The position numbers and the translations under genes are program-made. Shown here piece after piece: positions 63,901 through 64,000 of a stretch of DNA of 64,000 nucleotides. Position 1 is the first letter of the stretch. The number at the start of each line of letters is the position of its first letter. Under the pieces are notes generated by a model, which was given only the letters and a program-made list of their open reading frames with translations, was not told the origin of the DNA and made no database searches. Source of the DNA: Limnomonas spitsbergensis (Eukaryota; Chlorophyta; Chlorophyceae; Chlamydomonadales); the NCBI GenBank assembly GCA_037349105.1, contig JAYJMM010000095.1, positions 124,001 through 188,000 on the forward strand, read 5' to 3'.

Positions 63901-64000
63901 CAAACGTCCTGGAGCAAATCTGCTTCCACATGTGCGTTGCCCACAGCAAGATTCTTGCCCAGCCAAAAGGCTGCGGCTGTTCCTCAATTGCCTCTTCCCC
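54953..64000 (-). CDS. gag: Gag and aspartic protease polyprotein, copy B (N-terminus beyond the window)
   Basis: Open from the right edge to a stop at 54953; about 3000 codons are visible. The layout matches copy A: a low-complexity N-part with PPRGQA repeats (about 62870-63130), a capsid-like helical region (61800-62400), knuckle CYQCGSTAHLARDC (about 61437-61480), protease ALMDSACTCHV (about 60660-60700), CTLCGAKGWHTAEC (about 59789-59830), CFKCHQPGHYASEC (about 58578-58620), and then the large unidentified domain (about 57400-55900) with shared blocks such as FPWDAVTAV, LKGYI, GVRTLHPLFRG and AVPWG. The C-terminus extends past the position of the TGA of copy A (3204) without a stop and ends SPRIG. 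The frame is +1 relative to the pol module that follows. Confidence 0.88.
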   Translation of the reverse strand, partial: GEEAIEEQPQPFGWARILLWATHMWKQICSRTFAHFSDQVTAIEEFKAHHLREWATKAMMGIPHTGQDRATLLAALGHVSKGGAEHEAALAVKTFADEWCNGVTGDQEEPGSEPEDEEDQEWEGFETVAQRPEELREVHRWQQQARAAPTPIPRSEAFEISCEPSLRGQPRGGEAPRASSPAASERAELTSRSLARMAEQGVDTRRASRQESYTLLRIVEGKENICQEAQVDHIEEFLRNRQVGPARGTLQEVEHAGSTRSSGPRGQEAREETRSDSYARDYTGGTQPGRQYQAPPRGQAGSTEQPGGYSQEPPREQAGSREQHDRQNREPPRGQADGADQRNWQGQEPPRGQAGNSGSAQQGWQNQGPPRGQAESDRGAQPWRSGPVEQQSRSEAGWPPPARSRDSAGRAGRRPSGENHAQEEPDNRHSGYQQDRNPSGGGGDGSGSHSGSEDSGSTGADRRGPGARRESGDQEMRRLDREQARNNLQLQQRMILQLAGVAKFAKIPTIQGNVPVLDMSHPGAVAARTYCQACGYWGSHNRLALSDEPPALAMVAREITGSCQSPSAMAMLVKSLVKLWDSKPACVGPLMSAIRAAPHAGERAAREVDKIRDLWTAPVGEQCRETSLLTLWIRVVQAEVGKPTSEERTAISNLRLGVKTTLDPEVKSEETVEAFAHRVLSTAQLLQISRDAVDHFGRRHSVSHMFHDGLPAATAAKLSEFVVTVPGYLSMTDEDQITVLIQQVVLWEKFALEMGDLGGASLRQVANSGLGQGEAQNNRGRRERTGQWEMRARLDGAVIPAGPAAAQQQRSEGKPRGVSWADQPAAQHNSAGGAMGAAKACYQCGSTAHLARDCRVPRARDERRDERRDERRDERRPAPLATDITAGQARPPPQQYPLPPRPPQGQAAGRPYDRNQGNRPYPRPGPGQGGQAQQAAHVSHLTSPTGQAEPEGWHQTMAEMLSESVALMTQVGLAPKPVEFKQAVHNARPKSFLPEPFRKEEPEQGLKEPASRKGEKRMVLSRLADDMIDIRLQVFKLNERSSSLSCATLPKGTDQRGEASRGKQESRVVSAAPKLQYFRNDRSNLEQCVGLMVKGKVLVAQKALMDSACTCHVITVNIAEQLVAMGAELVRTDEKIRTTDNAGADLYGILFIYVVYGYGGPNGIMEPTVVRVVKTPPDAYEHLVGNPEFLKYDGVLEAAGRLTLRPREGTQGARGSRDLTLPLELASPGGGYQAAAVAWAGIQCGFAERGGWPAASVEDEHEPLLKHAMAHRAGAAARAATNMEEGRMQTAGRSNYEGPQEAPLQNRKPQQSRDAQKQHREVPVGPATAPPQERRERRQAEEPQKRHAEPQAGAAADMAENICTAHLAATMPEVRKEFLRRNHKSSEETPCTLCGAKGWHTAECCDIRIRDLSKSGLRAEAPKSMQQEACRGRPAPGAREADKVVAPGVEVATQGAAAQSGEAGPSQGQSGSEDEEEEEDSEREAEPQGALRSRESRELDRLRYQQRFAQKALKDMEVQLYQQSAAFVQYLRLQMARWGDIKSVDSVMTEVQKEYILRADQLPGLHQAIGDLQAGRSQNRVPVDPELAASVQEALLPASPWDSDPEGEGEPLSTVVPAEAKQKDPGLNNPGGAGRAKMASPDARRERRGTAAAVEAEDKAPRERSRSAQRGQMREDRVVVPMPRARSQLKGDSTRDSSPAEVQAKGRWRRSPSEGDSDRRIRTREVSPGPGHRGSLPRGRSLERGSGSMARSFKKDDQEQDRRRPADRSPPGRAQAGQGRAARQIGMGPRDGGLCFKCHQPGHYASECPDWRPVMAGNSGRLDKPRIPAGPERGVEAEGPGHSLEGPEDRLRRAYETEQRTSFEEWKAQRAAAGQSGLPGPPGRQGTMMQDAPMWEGLTRHTCMVSIHGGFDQAAGTAHVQRNQVAEVPGETLWVLEGQVPLQKHHWKVAMESLAMNHYGTMPAGSARSIHHAGGIMRDLQRRGCPAPCEDWPNLLQKFLIEELSDHYDRVNEANRVAQADRHQHDDEEGEASPSEDGSANSDRGSDSREDTPMPDQESVLPCPGTPEVPLHIGSAANGAAARAQVSVSRTGRHRGAQGAATRSSGGDTAEPVRSHRCTSSRYNPGGWGETASGPPSRGVSDRWSAGRDEDTAYDQDGEGHRDQASGREHVQPRPIPPGQPEGRGFVQWYRLGDELPGSAATEAMLTVPEDSQDGICRIQNHRLLPSREVVCVNRQAAMQAVARLVFPWDAVTAVLLIAALKGYIKPSTVMADLMQREWRHPIWSHCVDRAVHLVCQEGVTAVNSADMARWEVSDSVRTDGVWQGAQLGFMSAPWAQHCAHSLLGHPSLRDCAFYVPVQAVAAGTYGRSSEAAEGTYDGAGLCHGGKPRRVEDIIEAAILIPRVVAGQAVPWGLAPGDARAAIPVQRAVSYYYEEVQEGEIPVSEAWIHMHASRNDMPAFFFARSEGNVAIVRCANVDEAEFHAHEYARGADPAVWTVMMMVLQRTMLPGQMSAAMQEVWSVGAQWAPAEFECPTWPYGARPASDSGSMWEEEFELARSPFALERLEDCVQQWVRKERKAWQEDRASSVTPHWQANAVTVQLWKQAHPAGVRTLHPLFRGVGSGTYEEELVELRDQPALGHWRIGRWGVRRWDPNPDSSDGSQESSEQPGPFAPFQAAFVTTLGASASEWEWLETIDQELELAALAAEARDRAEPRTPSGSCGGTSILRENSERRLVAGHPDGRNQGFREGEDPSQWDTGLPGGESEDPLEWLPPLVADSESDGEYGASSPQLPVGVISIDWPVARSADRPGEPASACPGPESPGQSLEEAMEQLRQKWMSNGDWERDAIEETRRNLDREFELGERLPAVGVSPRQAADHLMAASWDTAEGRPNSNSSGDRQMNEPVQPVARDPWGDPAMYSTQRWKSTLKRFVGQLDEQRKEEMGLHEAGQELVASSAAMAESSLWFKIRVLPVPSPDPRMWQYNQALEDLEEELDVRMIALIDKFQRKSPRIG
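61376..61430 (-). repeat. 12-bp coding repeat (DERR) in copy B gag
   Basis: Units GCGCTCATCCCT or GCGCTCATCTCT (plus strand) encode Asp-Glu-Arg-Arg four times just after the first zinc knuckle. Copy A has a single DERR at the same site (about 8770-8785) but instead has a QQQYP-type repeat slightly downstream in the protein (about 8675-8720). Confidence 0.85.
62870..63130 (-). repeat. PPRGQA peptide repeat in copy B gag
   Basis: About six units of 54-60 bp, each holding CTGCCCCCTGGGCGGC or a close variant, encode a Q-x-PPRGQA pattern separated by Ser/Gln-rich spacers. Copy A carries fewer units at about 10230-10410. It is probably a disordered, positively charged part of Gag. Confidence 0.8.

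Larger units (their letters stand above)
46616..64000 (-). mobile_element. Giant Ty3/gypsy-type LTR retrotransposon, copy B (5' end beyond the right edge)
   Basis: Minus-strand order: gag/capsid-like region, zinc knuckle, protease, more knuckles, a large unknown domain, a zinc-finger/membrane-segment module, RT, RNase H, C5 methyltransferase, integrase, PHD-like finger, 3' UTR, polypurine tract, LTR. By alignment to copy A the missing 5' portion is about 2.5 kb, giving a full element of about 20 kb. The pol frame is broken by TAG at 52641 and 51231 (TGG and GAG codons in copy A at these sites) and by TGA at 49746, so this copy is probably not producing intact Pol. Confidence 0.93.

Overview
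The window is eukaryotic nuclear DNA: host genes have many short GT-AG introns, and coding sequence is GC-rich. A complete class XI-type myosin (motor, six IQ motifs, coiled coil, DIL-type globular tail), a TPR/Sel1/MYND protein and an SPC25 kinetochore subunit fit a green alga. Chlorophyte, possibly trebouxiophyte, is my inference and is not proven by the sequence.

Both ends are occupied by copies of one very large Ty3/gypsy-type LTR retrotransposon, both on the minus strand. Copy A (1-13727) shows the 5' end: LTR, a long leader, a 2958-codon gag/protease frame and the first part of pol (RT, RNase H). Copy B (46616-64000) shows the 3' end: most of gag/protease, a zinc-knuckle and membrane-segment module, RT-RNase H, a cytosine-C5 DNA methyltransferase, integrase, a C-terminal PHD-like finger, a polypurine tract and a 240-bp LTR. 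By overlaying the two copies I estimate a full length near 20 kb. The methyltransferase lying between RNase H and integrase is the most interesting content here. Next to copy B and sharing its 3' LTR is a 1115-bp LTR-635 bp-LTR derivative that kept only leader sequence. The 5' LTR of copy A is joined to an inverted partial LTR, forming a roughly 413-bp palindrome.

The middle 32 kb (13959-45740) holds four host genes: a TPR-Sel1-MYND gene (+, 5 exons), an unidentified low-complexity protein gene (+, 5 exons), myosin XI (-, 27 exons, 1616 aa) and SPC25 (+, 7 exons, 240 aa). The last two are divergently arranged with 298 bp between start codons. For each of the four, the exon chain I derived by hand sums to a multiple of three with consistent splice phases.

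Introns and intergenic stretches carry more mobile DNA: a 1039-bp hAT-like non-autonomous element with an 8-bp target duplication, decayed LINE pieces (endonuclease and RT), a dispersed A-rich repeat family with about four copies, an inverted pair of about 147-bp repeats, and two minisatellites. Copies A and B differ in structure (a deletion in A, nonsense codons and frame breaks in B), so neither visible copy is an intact reading frame, although the two LTRs beside copy B look identical.
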